Of a DNA stretch of 64,000 nt, positions 18,458 through 31,793 are shown piece by piece (positions within the stretch are counted from its first letter, which is position 1; each line of letters starts with the position of its first letter). Both the position numbers and the translations under genes were made by a program. Where the stretch lies: assembly GCF_003326015.1 (NCBI RefSeq), contig NZ_CP023860.1:434001-498000 (forward strand). Reading direction: 5' to 3'. This DNA is from Candidatus Thioglobus sp. NP1 (GTDB lineage: Bacteria; Pseudomonadota; Gammaproteobacteria; PS1; Pseudothioglobaceae). Below the pieces are notes generated by a model, which searched no databases, was not told where the DNA came from, and saw only the letters and a program-made list of their open reading frames with translations.

Positions 18458-19383
18458 ATATCTCTAATTCCTGCAATACCTTGAGCGCCAATTCCTAAAG
18501 CTTTTTTTATTAGCCCTCTATTCATTCCGCCTAATAAAAATACTGGTAAGTCACATTGCTCAATTATGCTACTAGCAATCTCCCACCCTAAAGGCAGTAT
18601 ATTTGGGTGACTTTGAGTTTCCTGTATTGGAGATAAACTTATGTAGTCAGCAGAAATTTTTTCAGCATGTCTTACCTCCTTTTCATTGTGTGAAGAGGCG
18701 CCAAAGAGTTTTGTTTCTGTAAATGGTCTTTTATCTAGACTTAAAAACTCTGAACTAGTTAAATGCCAGCCATCACAATTCTCGTTATAGGTTTTGTTTG
18801 GAATGTTAAGAATCAGTTTAGCTTGGTAATTTTTGCATAGCTTATAAATGTCGTTAATATAAGAACTATCAAGAGGAGTTTTGCTTCGAAGCTGGATAAT
18901 TTCAGTGCCAGTTGCTAAGTGATTTTCACATTCATTAACAATTAAATTAGATTGATGATTATCAGGGGTAATCCAGTAACTATTTGGTAGGTTAAACGTA
19001 TTAATTATTTTCCACATTGTAGGCAGTAATTCTAAGTTTTTAAATTTCTCAATACTAACCCAAGCTACTTCTTGACCCTCTTTACTAAAAGGTTTACCAG
19101 AGAAATGCTCAACATTATAGACCCAGAGCTGCACAGTTTTATCAACGTAATGATGATTTAATTTTTGTATTAGTTTGCATTCAGTAATAGTGACTCCTAC
19201 CTCTTCAAAAAACTCTCTTTTAAGAGCACTAATATTATCTTCTTCAGATTCAATTTTTCCTCCTGGAAGTTCCCAGTAGCCTGGCATAAATTGATCTTTT
19301 TTACGCTTAGTAATTAGCAACTCATTGTCGCTATTAGAGATAATTCCTACAACAACCTTAATAATTAAATTTTTATTTGACAA
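18454..19383 (-). CDS. MutT (8-oxo-dGTP pyrophosphatase) fused to ThiE/TenI-like domain
   Basis: A 309-residue two-domain protein. Residues 1-130 are a Nudix hydrolase with a complete Nudix box of the form G-x5-E-x7-REFFEEVGV (from about residue 42), expected to remove oxidised dGTP. Residues 135-309 resemble thiamine-phosphate synthase/TenI (EIIQLRSK, DGWHLTSSEF, ADYISLSPIQETQSHP, VFLLGGM). The normal IND and GP..T.TK substrate motifs are altered, so thiamine-phosphate synthase activity is doubtful. This MutT-ThiE fusion is known in many gammaproteobacteria. It converges on grxC. Confidence 0.88.
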   Translation of the reverse strand: MSNKNLIIKVVVGIISNSDNELLITKRKKDQFMPGYWELPGGKIESEEDNISALKREFFEEVGVTITECKLIQKLNHHYVDKTVQLWVYNVEHFSGKPFSKEGQEVAWVSIEKFKNLELLPTMWKIINTFNLPNSYWITPDNHQSNLIVNECENHLATGTEIIQLRSKTPLDSSYINDIYKLCKNYQAKLILNIPNKTYNENCDGWHLTSSEFLSLDKRPFTETKLFGASSHNEKEVRHAEKISADYISLSPIQETQSHPNILPLGWEIASSIIEQCDLPVFLLGGMNRGLIKKALGIGAQGIAGIRDI

Positions 19384-19479
19384 AGCCTTTTTTAAGATAA
19401 ATGTTTAATAGATTTTTTCTATTATCACCGTTAACTTGAGTCCGAGGTAAAATAAGTCCTTTTATTCGTAGGGATTTAA

Positions 19480-21036
19480 GTGAGTCTTCAAAATAAAATT
19501 GAATCATTAATACCTATTAAGGATAGTCTGAACCAAAACCTTATTGGAATTGAAAAGGAAGGTTTGCGTGTATCTGAAGATGGAAGTATATCTCAATCTA
19601 AACATCCCGAATATTATGGCTCAGCATTAACAAATCCATCTATCACAACTGACTTTAGTGAGGCTTTGATTGAGTTAGTGACAAAACCCATAATGGGAGC
19701 AGATAAAGTTATTGATGAACTCAATAAAATTCATCATTATGTGCATAATAATTTACCTAAAAATGAGCGTTTTTGGCCAGCAAGTATGCCTTGTATTCTA
19801 AGAGGAAAAACCAATATTCCAATTGCAAATTATGGGAGTTCAAATCTTGGAATGATGAAGACAGTTTATCGTCGTGGGCTAGCAAATCGTTATGGAAGTG
19901 TAATGCAGGCAATTGCCGGTATTCACTTTAACTATTCATTCTCAGCCGAGTTTTGGAAATCTTATCAGCAAGTAATGCAGTCAAATATTAATCCTATAGA
20001 TTTTATGAATCTTCATTACATGGGTCTGACAAGAAATTTTCTAAGATATGGTTGGTTAATTACTTACCTATTTGGAGCTTCATCTTCGGTATGTAAATCA
20101 TTTATGAAGGACAATTATGATCATGACTTGGAAGAGTTTGATGACTCAACTTTATATTTACCGTATGCGACTTCCTTAAGAATGGGAGATATTGGCTATC
20201 AGAATTCACAAGAGGATGAAAAAGGAGTTAAGGCGAATTACAACAGTTTACAGCACTATATATATAGCCTCAGAGCTGCAATGAAAACCAGTTGTGATGA
20301 TTTTGAGAAGATCGGTTTAAAAAAGGATGGAGAGTACCTTCAACTTAATACCAATATTCTCCAGATCGCAAATGAATACTATTCATCAGTTCGACCAAAA
20401 CCTATTCTTTATGGAAACAACAGGCCTTTAAGGGCTCTTAAAAATCAAGGAATAGGCTATATAGAAATACGATCATTGGATATTAACCCCTTAACTAATA
20501 TAGGAATTGACAAGCAGCAAATCCAGTTTTTAGAGGCTTTTTTATTGTATTGTCTTTTAGAGGAGTCACCTCCTCTTTCTACATCAGCATTATATGATAT
20601 TGATAAAAATGCCAGTCTCATTGCTCATCAAGGAAGGCAACCAGGTTTAAATTTATATAATAATCAAGACAAAATTAGTAGGGATGAATGGGCAGATAAA
20701 ATTTTTATTGGAATAAATAAATGCTCATCTCTTCTGAGTATTGAGCACCAGAATGCCGTAAAGGCAATTTCTCTGCGTGTCCATAATCCTGACTTAACTC
20801 CTTCAGCAATAATGCTTAATGAAATGCAAAATCAAGAAAAAGGATTCTTCGAATATACTAATCAATTTAGTCATAAAAATAAAGAACACTATAAAAATCT
20901 AGTTGTTGATAAGAACTATTTTGATGAGCTTAATGAGTTATCACAATCTTCTCAAAAAAAGCAAAAGCAAATAGAAGCTAGTGATCAAATTAATTTTGAT
21001 CAATTTTTAGAAAAGTATATGGCTTATGACGACTAG
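19480..21036 (+). CDS. gshA: Glutamate-cysteine ligase
   Basis: A 518-residue GshA, the same length as the E. coli enzyme. It makes gamma-glutamylcysteine, the first step of glutathione synthesis. The GIEKEGLRV start of the core binds ATP and metal, and IAGIHFNYSF, YLPYATSLRMGDIGYQN and GIGYIEIRSLDINPL are family hallmarks. It uses a GTG start with GGGA about 7 bases upstream. mnmE starts within its last 11 bases. Confidence 0.96.
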   Translation: MSLQNKIESLIPIKDSLNQNLIGIEKEGLRVSEDGSISQSKHPEYYGSALTNPSITTDFSEALIELVTKPIMGADKVIDELNKIHHYVHNNLPKNERFWPASMPCILRGKTNIPIANYGSSNLGMMKTVYRRGLANRYGSVMQAIAGIHFNYSFSAEFWKSYQQVMQSNINPIDFMNLHYMGLTRNFLRYGWLITYLFGASSSVCKSFMKDNYDHDLEEFDDSTLYLPYATSLRMGDIGYQNSQEDEKGVKANYNSLQHYIYSLRAAMKTSCDDFEKIGLKKDGEYLQLNTNILQIANEYYSSVRPKPILYGNNRPLRALKNQGIGYIEIRSLDINPLTNIGIDKQQIQFLEAFLLYCLLEESPPLSTSALYDIDKNASLIAHQGRQPGLNLYNNQDKISRDEWADKIFIGINKCSSLLSIEHQNAVKAISLRVHNPDLTPSAIMLNEMQNQEKGFFEYTNQFSHKNKEHYKNLVVDKNYFDELNELSQSSQKKQKQIEASDQINFDQFLEKYMAYDD

Positions 21037-22369
21037 TATTGCAACCATATGTTCTTTGGCAACAGCAATAGGTCAGAGTGGAATTGGAATTGTTCGTATC
21101 TCGGGGCCACTGGCTTTAGATATAGCAAAAAAAATACTTCTTACTGAGCTTAAACCAAGATACTCATTCTATGGTGTCTTTAACGATGCTAATAGAAATA
21201 CTATTGATAAGGGCGTAGCTATTTATTTTCCTGGACCAAATTCTTATACTGGTGAGGATGTTGTTGAGTTCCATGGCCATGGTGGAATGAGTGTCCTTAA
21301 AAGTCTTATTGAAGTCATTGTTTTTTTTGGTGCTAGGCTTGCTGAACCTGGTGAGTTTACTAAAAGGGCCTTTTTAAATGGCAAGATGGATCTAGTTCAG
21401 GCTGAGGCAGTTCAAGATCTTATTCAATCCAGCTCAGAACAGTCAGCTTTAAGTGCTGTTAGGTCTCTAACAGGGGAATTTTCAGAAAAAATAAATCTTT
21501 TATTAGCAGACTTAATAGCTTTAAGAGTTTTTATTGAGGCAACAATTGATTTCTCTGATGAGGAAATTGACTTTTTAGAATCCCATGAAGTTTCAACTAA
21601 ATTGGCAACCTTAAAAGATCTACTCACTAATATTCTTGAGAATGCTACACAAGGAGCAATTCTCAGAGATGGCTTGCATGTTGCTATTGCTGGAAAGCCA
21701 AACGCAGGAAAATCGAGTTTACTAAATGCCCTCACAAAACAACCTAGTGCAATTGTTACAGATATTGCAGGGACTACTAGAGACATTTTGAAGGAAACTA
21801 TTCATATTAATGGAATGCCTCTTCACATAATAGATACAGCTGGTCTTCACAATAGCGACGATATTATTGAGCAAGAAGGCATCAGAAGAGCGCATATTGA
21901 AATCAATAATGCTGATGTTGTACTTTTAGTTTACGATGCAATTGATAAATCACCAGATTTATCAATATTGCCTAGTGAAATCCAAGCCAAGCCAGTTATT
22001 TGTATTAAGAATAAGATTGATCTTGTCAAAGAAAAATCCAAAATAACAAAATTTGACTCATATTCAGATATTAGTTTGTCAGCTAAAACTAATGCTGGAG
22101 TAGATATGTTGAAAAAATTATTATCAGAGTTTGCAGGTTTTAAGCCTGATAGTGATAGTGTTTTTCTTGCTCGAAAAAGGCACATTTTGGCAATCGAGCG
22201 AACTCTTGAGTATATCAATAGTGCCGAAGATCAGCTGAAGGGCGGTGCAAGTGAACTTGTGGCTGAAGATTTGCGCCAAGCAGGGATGTCTCTTGGCGCA
22301 ATTACTGGAGAATTTTCTTCAGATGATCTCTTAGGTGAAATCTTCTCCTCATTTTGTATTGGAAAATAG
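21026..22369 (+). CDS. mnmE: tRNA modification GTPase MnmE
   Basis: A 447-residue GTPase that, with MnmG, makes cmnm5U at the wobble position of tRNAs. The N-terminal tetrahydrofolate-binding domain begins with ATAIGQSGIGIVRISGP and includes GPNSYTGEDVVEFHGHGG. The G domain has G1 GKPNAGKSSL, G2 GTTRDI, G3 DTAGLH and G4 NKIDL. The C terminus is FCIGK, the MnmE hallmark, whose cysteine is catalytically important. It overlaps gshA by 11 bases, so the two are probably co-expressed. Confidence 0.97.
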   Translation: MTTSIATICSLATAIGQSGIGIVRISGPLALDIAKKILLTELKPRYSFYGVFNDANRNTIDKGVAIYFPGPNSYTGEDVVEFHGHGGMSVLKSLIEVIVFFGARLAEPGEFTKRAFLNGKMDLVQAEAVQDLIQSSSEQSALSAVRSLTGEFSEKINLLLADLIALRVFIEATIDFSDEEIDFLESHEVSTKLATLKDLLTNILENATQGAILRDGLHVAIAGKPNAGKSSLLNALTKQPSAIVTDIAGTTRDILKETIHINGMPLHIIDTAGLHNSDDIIEQEGIRRAHIEINNADVVLLVYDAIDKSPDLSILPSEIQAKPVICIKNKIDLVKEKSKITKFDSYSDISLSAKTNAGVDMLKKLLSEFAGFKPDSDSVFLARKRHILAIERTLEYINSAEDQLKGGASELVAEDLRQAGMSLGAITGEFSSDDLLGEIFSSFCIGK

Positions 22370-22521
22370 AGTATAGTTGATTGTTACAGAAAGAAAAATT
22401 AAGGAAATTTTAAGCCGGATAAATGATCTCTATGTCATTGATTCTAATTACTATTTTTATGTGAAATAAACTTAGAGATAAGATGCTTTAAAGTTTATTT
22501 AGTAAATATTGTTAATATAGC

Positions 22522-22549
22522 TTGACGCGACCACTTCAGCCTGTATAAT
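22522..22549 (+). promoter_or_regulatory. rrn promoter
   Basis: A -35 TTGACG and a -10 TATAAT with a 16-base spacer, about 190 bases upstream of mature 16S. The start would fall near the C-rich TTCCCGC, a discriminator region. Only one promoter of this quality is visible. Confidence 0.75.
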
Positions 22550-22592
22550 TTCCCGCTTTCACCGCCTCTTAAGATCCATTTACTGGGTGGTA

Positions 22593-22610
22593 GTTCTTTA
22601 ACAATTTATC
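22593..22610 (+). promoter_or_regulatory. boxA antitermination element (16S leader)
   Basis: TTCTTTAACAATTTATCA is nearly identical to the enterobacterial rrn leader boxA region. It is a binding site for NusB/NusE, which prevent premature termination of rRNA transcripts. Confidence 0.8.
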
Positions 22611-22613
22611 AAG

Positions 22614-22635
22614 CAACTTGTGTGGGCACTCGTAC
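22614..22635 (+). other. Pre-16S processing stem, left strand
   Basis: This segment pairs with 24284-24305 after 16S, with 20 of 22 positions complementary allowing G-U. It loops out the whole 16S RNA, as the RNase III-cleaved stems do in E. coli. Confidence 0.75.
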
Positions 22636-22736
22636 AAGAAATTGTGCAGTGCACATAAAAAACAAAAGCAGATAAGCTTTTTAAAAAATTGAACTATTGG
22701 TTATAAAATGCCAAGTGTTCTAAAAAGTCAAAGATT

Positions 22737-24277
<1,541 letters not shown>

Positions 24278-24283
24278 AGAAAT

Positions 24284-24305
24284 GTATGAGTGTTCACACA
24301 AGTTG
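24284..24305 (+). other. Pre-16S processing stem, right strand
   Basis: Complementary partner of 22614-22635. It begins 6 bases after the mature 16S 3' end. Confidence 0.75.
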
Positions 24306-24370
24306 TTTGATAATATTAAAGATAAGAGAAAAAAAGACCAATAACCCAAATTCAATTTATTTGATATCAA

Positions 24371-24447
<77 letters not shown>

Positions 24448-24473
24448 TTTTCTGGGTTATTAGTTTTTCTATT

Positions 24474-24549
24474 GGGGCTATAGCTCAGCTGGGAGAGCGC
24501 CTGGTTTGCATCCAGGAGGTCAGCAGTTCGATCCTGCTTAGCTCCACCA
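24474..24549 (+). tRNA. tRNA-Ala (TGC)
   Basis: A 76-base cloverleaf with acceptor GGGGCTA/TAGCTCC, anticodon TGC in the loop TTTGCAT, T-loop AGTTCGATCCT and an encoded CCA. Second spacer tRNA of the rrn operon. Confidence 0.97.
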
Positions 24550-24857
24550 TTTTCTCAAATGAAAACTTAAATAAGATATATTTATATATTTTATTTAAGT
24601 TTTTATACCAAGCCTTGGTTTAACCCTTGGTTTGGAGCTCTTTAACAATTTGGATATGAAGTAAAGTTTGTTAAATACAATACAACGTAAAAAGGTGTAT
24701 TGCATTGACACAACAATTTCAAAAAATATGGATTCTCATTGATAGATTTATTTCTATCATTGATAAATAGAATTCACCGATTGTATCGTAAGATACAGTT
24801 AGTGACTTCACAAGGTGAAATACGAAATCATTTAACCCAGATACTTTGGGGTTATAT
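24550..24857 (+). other. tRNA-Ala to 23S spacer
   Basis: A 308-base gene-free spacer. It holds a 13-base perfect inverted repeat (24562-24574 with 24591-24603), a second boxA at 24637-24650 and the left strand of the pre-23S processing stem starting at 24837. No further gene is seen. Confidence 0.8.
24637..24650 (+). promoter_or_regulatory. Second boxA, before 23S
   Basis: GCTCTTTAACAATT matches the boxA core. A spacer boxA ahead of 23S is standard in proteobacterial rrn operons and maintains antitermination. Confidence 0.8.

Positions 24858-24861
<4 letters not shown>
24837..24861 (+). other. Pre-23S processing stem, left strand
   Basis: Pairs with 27742-27767 on the far side of 23S. It includes GGTTATATGGTC opposite GACCATATAAC. 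Its last bases overlap the predicted 23S 5' end, so it also forms 23S helix 1. Confidence 0.7.
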
Positions 24862-27741
<2,880 letters not shown>

Positions 27742-27747
<6 letters not shown>

Positions 27748-27767
27748 ATAACACCCAAGATATTTGG
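27742..27767 (+). other. Pre-23S processing stem, right strand
   Basis: Complementary partner of 24837-24861, forming the RNase III-type stem that brings the two ends of 23S together. Confidence 0.7.
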
Positions 27768-27896
27768 AGATGTTGTTGTGTCAACAGGCAATATGCCTTA
27801 TAAACTTTACTTTATCCATTTTGTTATACCTTCTTTGGTATAAAAACTTTTTAATACTCTTGATATAGGTTATAAATCTACATCAAGTAAGCAGTT

Positions 27897-28015
27897 TGCT
27901 TAGTGACAATAGCAAGTGTGACCCACCTGATCCCATCCCGAACTCAGAAGTGAAACCACTTAGCGCCGATGGTAGTGTGGGGTCTCCCCATGTGAGAGTA
28001 GGACATTGCTAGGCT
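27897..28015 (+). rRNA. rrf: 5S ribosomal RNA
   Basis: About 119 bases with the conserved CCGAACTCAGAAGTGAAAC and AGCGCCGATGGTAGTGTGGG. The terminal helix GCTTAG/CTAGGC sets the ends. Last gene of the operon. Confidence 0.96.
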
Positions 28016-28025
28016 TTTATTCTAA

Positions 28026-28060
28026 AATACCCCGACCTTTTAAGGCGGGGTATTTTTTTT
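28026..28060 (+). terminator. rrn operon terminator
   Basis: A GC-rich hairpin AATACCCCG/CGGGGTATT followed by a run of eight T, directly after 5S. Confidence 0.93.
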
Positions 28061-28169
28061 GTTTAAAAATGCTTGTATTGTTAAACAAAAATTAGCTCCA
28101 TTAAAGACTTGATTTCAAATAATTCATTATTAAATAGCTATAATATAGCTCTAATTTAAGCAAATAGTT

Positions 28170-30866
28170 ATGAAAAATCTTCTACTCTCTTTAAATAAGT
28201 ATTTTGCAAAAGTACCTGCTCAATTAATACCCTATCGAAAAACAGTCATTCTTTTAGCCCTGCTTTCAACTATTTTTATGGGTTTTGGCGCTTCACGTTT
28301 TGTTTTAGATACCTCATTTGATGTTTGGTTTACTGAGTCTGATCCAGCTATAGAAGCTTTAGATGAATTTCGAGACCAGTTTGGAAGTGATGACGGCTTA
28401 TTCATTGTTTATGAAGCTAAAGATGGTGATGTATTTTCAAATAAATCCTTACGATATATTTCAGAAATAACTGAGGTTCTTGATAATTATGAGCAAATAA
28501 GTGATGAAGTATGGCTTGAAAAGTATGGCTTAACTCCTGATATTGTTGAGTCTCTGACTCACGTCAAGCGAGTTCAATCTTTAACTAATATTAGAATTCA
28601 AAAAAATGAAGATGATGTCTTAAGCTCACCACGTCTGGTTCCTAAAAATATCCCTAACGACTCAATAGTACTCAGTGAAATAAGTTCAGAGGCAGATGAT
28701 CAACCAAGTTTGCCGCTCTTTATGTTTTCAAAAGACCACCGCTATGGTGCAATTTCTATTAAGACTGATTTTGGAGCTATTCCAATTGTGCAGGAGATAG
28801 ATGATGATTTTTCACTATTCTCTGATGATGATTGGAGTGACGATTTTGATGCTGGAATTGATGATAATGCTGTAGTTCAAAAAATTGAATATCAATCGGA
28901 TGAGCCAGCACTTTATATTCCTTTTATGAAGGCTATCACAGCAATAACAGAGCAGCCAAAGATGCTTGAGCACTTCAACTTTTATCCAATTGGTAATTCG
29001 GCAATGATTTCTTTAGCGATGGATACACTTATTCAAGCTGCATTTTTATTGGTAGGTATGGTGGTAATTATTAACCTTCTATTATGGACATTGTTTCGCT
29101 CTGCAAGTGCAGTTGTTCTTCCACAACTTGCAATTGGCCTAAGTATTCTATTTGTCATTGGTGGACTCAGTTGGTTAAATTTGGCATCAACAACTCTAAT
29201 TGCCCTTACTGTCATGCTGATTATTGCTGTAGGCGTAGCCGATTGTGTTCATGTAATGAGCTCTTATTTATTTTTTAGAAAGGATGGTAAAGATCATGAT
29301 GATGCCTTGTCAAAGGCTTACGGTAAAACTGGAGTGCCAATCCTTTTAACAACAATAACTACGATGGCAGGAATGTCATCATTGGCTGCAACTGGAATGC
29401 CAATGTTTGTCCAGTTTGGACTTTCATCTGCCGCAGGTGTCTTTTTTGCTTTCTTATACACAATATATTTACTGCCTGTATTGCTTAATTATTGGCACCC
29501 ACTGCAAGCTAAAAAGATAAAAAAACCAGACGAAAAGAGAAAAATTGGCATAAAGTCAATGGCGCTATTAATAAAATCAAAGGCCTTAAGCTTTGGATGT
29601 TTTTTTGTTAATCCATTGATGAAAGGTGCAAAAAAAATTGGCTTAGTTTGGCTTCTAAGTGCCGAATGGCTGCAACCATTATTAGATAGAATTCCTAGTT
29701 TTGTTGAGCGTTTTCGATATGCTATTGCAATGATTTTTATTGGCGTATTTGTTATATGTTTATACGGCGCAACTCAAGTAAAAATTGATTCTAATCTAGT
29801 TGAGCTTTATTCTGATGATGTGCCAATTGGTCAAGCATATGAAATTGTTGATGAGAACATGATGGGAACTGGAAATATGGTCATAGTGGTAGATACTGCA
29901 AGATCAGATGGAATTATGGACCCTGAGGTATTGAATTCAATGGATAGACTCCAAAATAAAATTGAAGAAAGTTATAGTGAGTATATTATTCGTACAAATT
30001 CTTTGGCAGACTTAGTAATAGATACACATGCCATTATGCAAAACTCTGAGGATTACCGTAATATCCCTGAGACTCAGATTGCAGTGTCACAATTACTTTA
30101 TTTATTCAATAGTTCTAACCCTGAGGAGCGACGAGCCCTTGTCAGTGACGACTATAGTAAGAGTCACATAAGTGTTCAATTAAGAAATGCAGGATCTAAT
30201 GAATATAAAGAGTTTTTTAAAGATATTCAGCTTGATATAAATAAAGAATTTAATGGATTAAAAGATCGTTATCCTGATTTAAAAGTTCAGATTACTGGCT
30301 CTTTTGCATTAATGATGAGGCTTGCTGATGACATCAGTAAAAATCAGTTTAAGAGCTTAGCCATCGCTGCCGTTGTTATAAGTTTATTATTAATGGTAAC
30401 ACTTGGTTCATTACAGGCTGGAGTTATGTCGATTGTTCCCAATTTAATTCCAGCTACCCTGGCATTTGGATTGATGGGTTTGCTTGGAGTTCCACTAGAT
30501 ACTGATACGCTAATGATTGCCCCTTTAATTATTGGTATTGCAGTTGATGACACTATTCACTTTATTAGTCATTATAGAATGTCGCTTGCCCAAAATCATA
30601 ATATGAAGCTTGCACTTGTAGAGACTATAAAGGAGGTTGGGCAGGCTGTGACATTCACAACACTAATTTTGGGCTGTGGATTTTTAATGCTTACCTTCAG
30701 TGACTATTTAGGCCTAGCTAAAATTGGTGGGTTTGGTTCTTTAGCAATATTTGTTGCACTTCTTTGTGACTTATTGTTTTTTCCAGCATTGATAATGATA
30801 TTTAAGCCTAAATTTGGCCAGAAAGACGTAGATGATAATTTAAATTTTATAGAGGTTGCAAAATGA
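28170..30866 (+). CDS. RND/MMPL-family exporter
   Basis: An 898-residue inner-membrane protein with two repeats. Each has one N-terminal span, a large periplasmic domain and a five-helix bundle (around 285-460 and 735-880). AVGVADCVHVMSSY and IGIAVDDTIHFISHY are the equivalent proton-relay helices, typical of the MMPL/HpnN-like branch that moves hydrophobic lipids. An acidic insertion at residues 211-232 (SDDDWSDDFD) lies in the first periplasmic domain. It overlaps the next gene by 4 bases and forms a three-gene unit with the LolA-like and barrel proteins. Substrate unknown. Confidence 0.88.
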   Translation: MKNLLLSLNKYFAKVPAQLIPYRKTVILLALLSTIFMGFGASRFVLDTSFDVWFTESDPAIEALDEFRDQFGSDDGLFIVYEAKDGDVFSNKSLRYISEITEVLDNYEQISDEVWLEKYGLTPDIVESLTHVKRVQSLTNIRIQKNEDDVLSSPRLVPKNIPNDSIVLSEISSEADDQPSLPLFMFSKDHRYGAISIKTDFGAIPIVQEIDDDFSLFSDDDWSDDFDAGIDDNAVVQKIEYQSDEPALYIPFMKAITAITEQPKMLEHFNFYPIGNSAMISLAMDTLIQAAFLLVGMVVIINLLLWTLFRSASAVVLPQLAIGLSILFVIGGLSWLNLASTTLIALTVMLIIAVGVADCVHVMSSYLFFRKDGKDHDDALSKAYGKTGVPILLTTITTMAGMSSLAATGMPMFVQFGLSSAAGVFFAFLYTIYLLPVLLNYWHPLQAKKIKKPDEKRKIGIKSMALLIKSKALSFGCFFVNPLMKGAKKIGLVWLLSAEWLQPLLDRIPSFVERFRYAIAMIFIGVFVICLYGATQVKIDSNLVELYSDDVPIGQAYEIVDENMMGTGNMVIVVDTARSDGIMDPEVLNSMDRLQNKIEESYSEYIIRTNSLADLVIDTHAIMQNSEDYRNIPETQIAVSQLLYLFNSSNPEERRALVSDDYSKSHISVQLRNAGSNEYKEFFKDIQLDINKEFNGLKDRYPDLKVQITGSFALMMRLADDISKNQFKSLAIAAVVISLLLMVTLGSLQAGVMSIVPNLIPATLAFGLMGLLGVPLDTDTLMIAPLIIGIAVDDTIHFISHYRMSLAQNHNMKLALVETIKEVGQAVTFTTLILGCGFLMLTFSDYLGLAKIGGFGSLAIFVALLCDLLFFPALIMIFKPKFGQKDVDDNLNFIEVAK

Positions 30867-31783
30867 ACAGACTAATTCTTAATAACTTAAAATCAAACCT
30901 TTTTATAGCTCTAATAAGTATATTTTTTATACTTTGTAGTTCAATCACGATTGCAGAAACTAAACTCACTGCCTTGGAAATTATGGAAAAGGTTGATGAA
31001 GAAAGTCGTAAGTCAACTGATTCAGCATTCACTCGAATGAAGCTTACTTCTTGTAAGTATGGGAAAAAGGATGGCAAGATTAAGTGCGCTGAAAAGGCGC
31101 GTATTAAATTAGTAGAAAGTGCCCAAATAAATACGGGCGATGATAATCAAGATACAAAGAGTGTTTCAATTATTCTTGAGCCAGCAAGTGAAAAAGGAAT
31201 TGGTATGCTATCTTATAGTTATGATGATAGTGATCGAGATAATGAAACATGGTTATACCTCTCTGCACTTGGCAAAGTTAAAAGAATAAGTGTAAGAAAC
31301 AGTGATGATGAAGAAACTGAATCTGCAAGTATTTTTGGGACTGAAATGACAACAGAAGACCAAGAGACTGGAAAACTTGATGACTATACATACGAATTAT
31401 TGGAGCAAGGTAAGTTTAGAGGCCGAGAGGTGGCAGTAATTGAGTCAACGCCTAAGCCATATCGACTTAGTAAAAGTAGCTATGGAAAAACACAGAGTTG
31501 GATTGATACTGAAAGATTTATAAGTCTGAAAGTACAAATGTTTGATAAATACAATAATCCAATTAAGAGGCTTGAGGTTGGAAAAGTTGAAAAAATTAAT
31601 GATGTTTGGATGGGAAGAAGTTTGACATTTTTTAATACAGTTAGTAATCGGTTGACAAATATGAAGCTTGAAGCTATCAATTTTGATATGGATATCCAGG
31701 AAGATTTTTTAACTCAAAGAGCATTAACTGATCAAGCTTTTAGAGAGAAGTATCTAAAAGATCTTCGTAAGCAAGCGAAATAA
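30863..31783 (+). CDS. Outer membrane lipoprotein-sorting protein (LolA-like)
   Basis: A 306-residue protein with an N-terminal hydrophobic signal segment (about residues 14-30, ending near SITIAET). The LolA-like fold pattern is present: ILEPASEKGIGMLSYSY, then NETWLYLSALGKVKRIS, then SIFGTEMTTED. These motifs typify the periplasmic LolA-like proteins encoded next to MMPL/RND pumps. It is expected to carry a lipid or lipoprotein across the periplasm from the upstream pump toward the downstream barrel. It is not LolA itself, which is shorter and not linked to an RND gene. Translationally coupled to the pump by an ATGA overlap. Confidence 0.85.
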   Translation: MNRLILNNLKSNLFIALISIFFILCSSITIAETKLTALEIMEKVDEESRKSTDSAFTRMKLTSCKYGKKDGKIKCAEKARIKLVESAQINTGDDNQDTKSVSIILEPASEKGIGMLSYSYDDSDRDNETWLYLSALGKVKRISVRNSDDEETESASIFGTEMTTEDQETGKLDDYTYELLEQGKFRGREVAVIESTPKPYRLSKSSYGKTQSWIDTERFISLKVQMFDKYNNPIKRLEVGKVEKINDVWMGRSLTFFNTVSNRLTNMKLEAINFDMDIQEDFLTQRALTDQAFREKYLKDLRKQAK

Positions 31784-31793
31784 CTTTAAAAAA

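Larger units (their letters stand above)
22370..22736 (+). promoter_or_regulatory. rrn leader region
   Basis: This 367-base gene-free stretch holds a strong promoter at 22522-22549 (TTGACG, 16 bases, TATAAT), the boxA antiterminator (about 22593-22610) and the left strand of the pre-16S processing stem (22614-22635). I see no ORF or other element in the AT-rich first 150 bases. Confidence 0.85.

Noticed and set aside
24605-24636. CCTTGGTTTAACCCTTGGTTTGG direct repeat in the rrn spacer, considered as a mobile or regulatory repeat
   Set aside because: It is short, lies within the processed rRNA spacer beside boxA, and has no second copy seen elsewhere in the window.
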